From Pseudoxanthomonas sp. YR558 (lineage in GTDB: Bacteria; Pseudomonadota; Gammaproteobacteria; Xanthomonadales; Xanthomonadaceae), in the NCBI RefSeq assembly GCF_900116385.1, contig NZ_FPCI01000002.1, forward strand, positions 620,001 through 684,000: 64,000 nucleotides of DNA, written 5' to 3'. The position numbers were made by a program, and so were the translations under genes. Each line of letters opens with the position of its first letter. Position 1 is the stretch's first letter. A model generated the notes under the pieces. The model was not told the DNA's origin and ran no database searches. It saw only the letters and a list, made by a program, of their open reading frames with translations. This document shows, piece after piece, positions 63,088 through 64,000 of the stretch.

Positions 63088-64000
63088 TTACACCACGCGG
63101 GCGCGCAACAAGTCGTGAATGTTGAGGGCGCCGACCGGGCGCTGTTCATCGTCCACTACCAGGAGTCCGCTGATCTGGTGGGTCTCCATCAGGCGCGCCG
63201 CTTCCACGGCGAGCTGGTCCGCACCGATGGTCTTGGGCTGGCGCGTCATCACGTCGGCGATGTGCGCGTTGCGCAGGTCCAGCGCGGGATTGTCGAGGGT
63301 GCGGCGCAGGTCGCCGTCGGTGAAGAGCCCCGCCAGGCGTCCTTCGGCATCGACCACGGCGGTCATGCCCAGGCGCTTGCGACTCATCTCTACCAGCGCC
63401 TCGCTGAGGGTGGCGGTGACGTCCACGCGAGGCACGTCGTCGCCAGCATGCATGACGTCGGTGATGTGCAGCAGCAGGCGGCGGCCAAGGCTGCCGGCCG
63501 GGTGGGATCGGGCGAAGTCGTCGGCGGTGAAGCCGCGGGCATCGAGCAGGGCTACGGCCAGCGCATCGCCCATCGCCAGCGAGGCGGTGGTACTGCTGGT
63601 GGGGGCAAGATCCAGCGGGCACGCTTCGGCCGGCACGCTGACGTCGAGGTGTATGTCGCTTTCGCGCGCCAGCGTGGACTGCGGGCGACCGGTCATGGCG
63701 ATGACGGTATTGCCCTGGCGCTTGAGTACCGGCAGCAGCATCAGCACTTCGTCCGACTCGCCCGAATACGACAAGGCCAGCACCACGTCGGCGTCGGTGA
63801 TCATGCCCAGGTCGCCGTGGCCCGCCTCGCCCGGATGAACGTAGAAGGCGGGCGTGCCCGTGGACGCGAGCGTGGCGGCGATCTTGCGCGCTACGTGGCC
63901 GGACTTGCCCATGCCGGTGCAGACCACGCGACCTTGCCCAGCGAGGATGGCCTGGCACGCGGCCGAGAACGAACCGTCGATGCGGGCGGCGAGGGCATCC
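63088..64000 (-). CDS. kdsD: Arabinose-5-phosphate isomerase, 5' end outside window
   Basis: Sugar isomerase that turns ribulose 5-phosphate into arabinose 5-phosphate, the precursor of Kdo. The SIS domain has VVCTGMGKSGHVARKIAATL, TPAFYVHPGEAGHGDLGMI and ALSYSGESDEVLMLLP; two CBS motifs follow from about 100 residues before the end (VDAEGRLAGLFTDGDLRR and VVDDEQRPVGALNIHDLL). The frame continues to the window edge, and the N-terminal helix is missing; the internal ATG at 63927 is too far inside the domain to be the start. First known gene of the Kdo-Lpt-rpoN run, 60 bases before kdsC. Confidence 0.95.
   Translation of the reverse strand, partial: DALAARIDGSFSAACQAILAGQGRVVCTGMGKSGHVARKIAATLASTGTPAFYVHPGEAGHGDLGMITDADVVLALSYSGESDEVLMLLPVLKRQGNTVIAMTGRPQSTLARESDIHLDVSVPAEACPLDLAPTSSTTASLAMGDALAVALLDARGFTADDFARSHPAGSLGRRLLLHITDVMHAGDDVPRVDVTATLSEALVEMSRKRLGMTAVVDAEGRLAGLFTDGDLRRTLDNPALDLRNAHIADVMTRQPKTIGADQLAVEAARLMETHQISGLLVVDDEQRPVGALNIHDLLRARVV

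Noticed and set aside
1..64000. tRNA, rRNA, prophage, integron or CRISPR features
   Set aside because: I looked for cloverleaf-like stretches, integrase or phage genes, attC-like sites and short direct repeats and saw none I could support. No search program was used, so a diverged tRNA could have been missed.

Overview
This is a contiguous piece of a GC-rich bacterial chromosome, densely packed with genes. The content points to the Lysobacteraceae (Xanthomonadaceae) in the Gammaproteobacteria, perhaps a Pseudoxanthomonas, Stenotrophomonas or Lysobacter relative. The main clues are a SAM-I riboswitch ahead of a metX-metB-homoserine dehydrogenase operon, an AAC(6')-Iz-like acetyltransferase, GTAG/GTGG-headed REP repeats, an HprK-RapZ-EIIA-HPr-EI cluster next to rpoN, and neighbouring pilT and pilU. 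Genus-level placement is inference.

Left part (1-17 kb): the window opens inside a polyprenyl-phosphate glycosyltransferase gene, followed by a CBS-domain protein, an AsmA-family protein, a hemolysin III family protein, prfC, and a two-gene unit of a secreted M23 peptidase and a phytase-like lipoprotein. A strong -35 element and a SAM-I riboswitch then lead into the methionine operon. A large propeller-sensor diguanylate cyclase, a small membrane-anchored HTH protein and L-serine dehydratase follow.

Middle part (17-37 kb): a redox cluster holds a glutaredoxin-like protein, a secreted CxxCH protein and cytochrome b561 between two YceI proteins. A hybrid sensor kinase with the same sensor layout as the diguanylate cyclase comes next. 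After that are hemE, a WGR protein, aroB and aroK; dodecin; a GLYK-like kinase; the pdxH, aminoglycoside acetyltransferase-like and BtuF-like operon; proC and yggS; and the twitching ATPases pilT and pilU with a recognisable promoter and terminator.

RHS locus (37.5-44.8 kb): the most unusual region. A secreted 1873-residue YD-repeat protein ends in six fibronectin-III-like repeats and lacks the RHS core closing motif. That motif lies on a second short gene 12 bases downstream, with its own ribosome-binding site, its own signal peptide and an AT-rich C-terminal tip. A small AT-rich membrane protein gene overlaps its end. A decayed REP-associated tyrosine transposase follows. Three inverted REP pairs (REPINs) of the type such transposases mobilise are found elsewhere in the window.

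Right part (44.8-64 kb): an acetyl-CoA hydrolase/CoA-transferase, tag, the yqgE-ruvX-pyrB operon, a second diguanylate cyclase, a zinc-ribbon protein, an esterase lipoprotein, a cold-shock/DUF1294 protein and mgtE. The rest is a long minus-strand run read in the order kdsD (cut by the window edge), kdsC, lptC, lptA, lptB, rpoN, hpf, hprK, rapZ, EIIA-Man, ptsH, ptsI. It joins Kdo synthesis and LPS export to sigma-54 and a regulatory phosphotransferase chain. No ptsN lies between hpf and hprK, where relatives usually have it. I saw no rRNA, tRNA, CRISPR array or intact mobile element.
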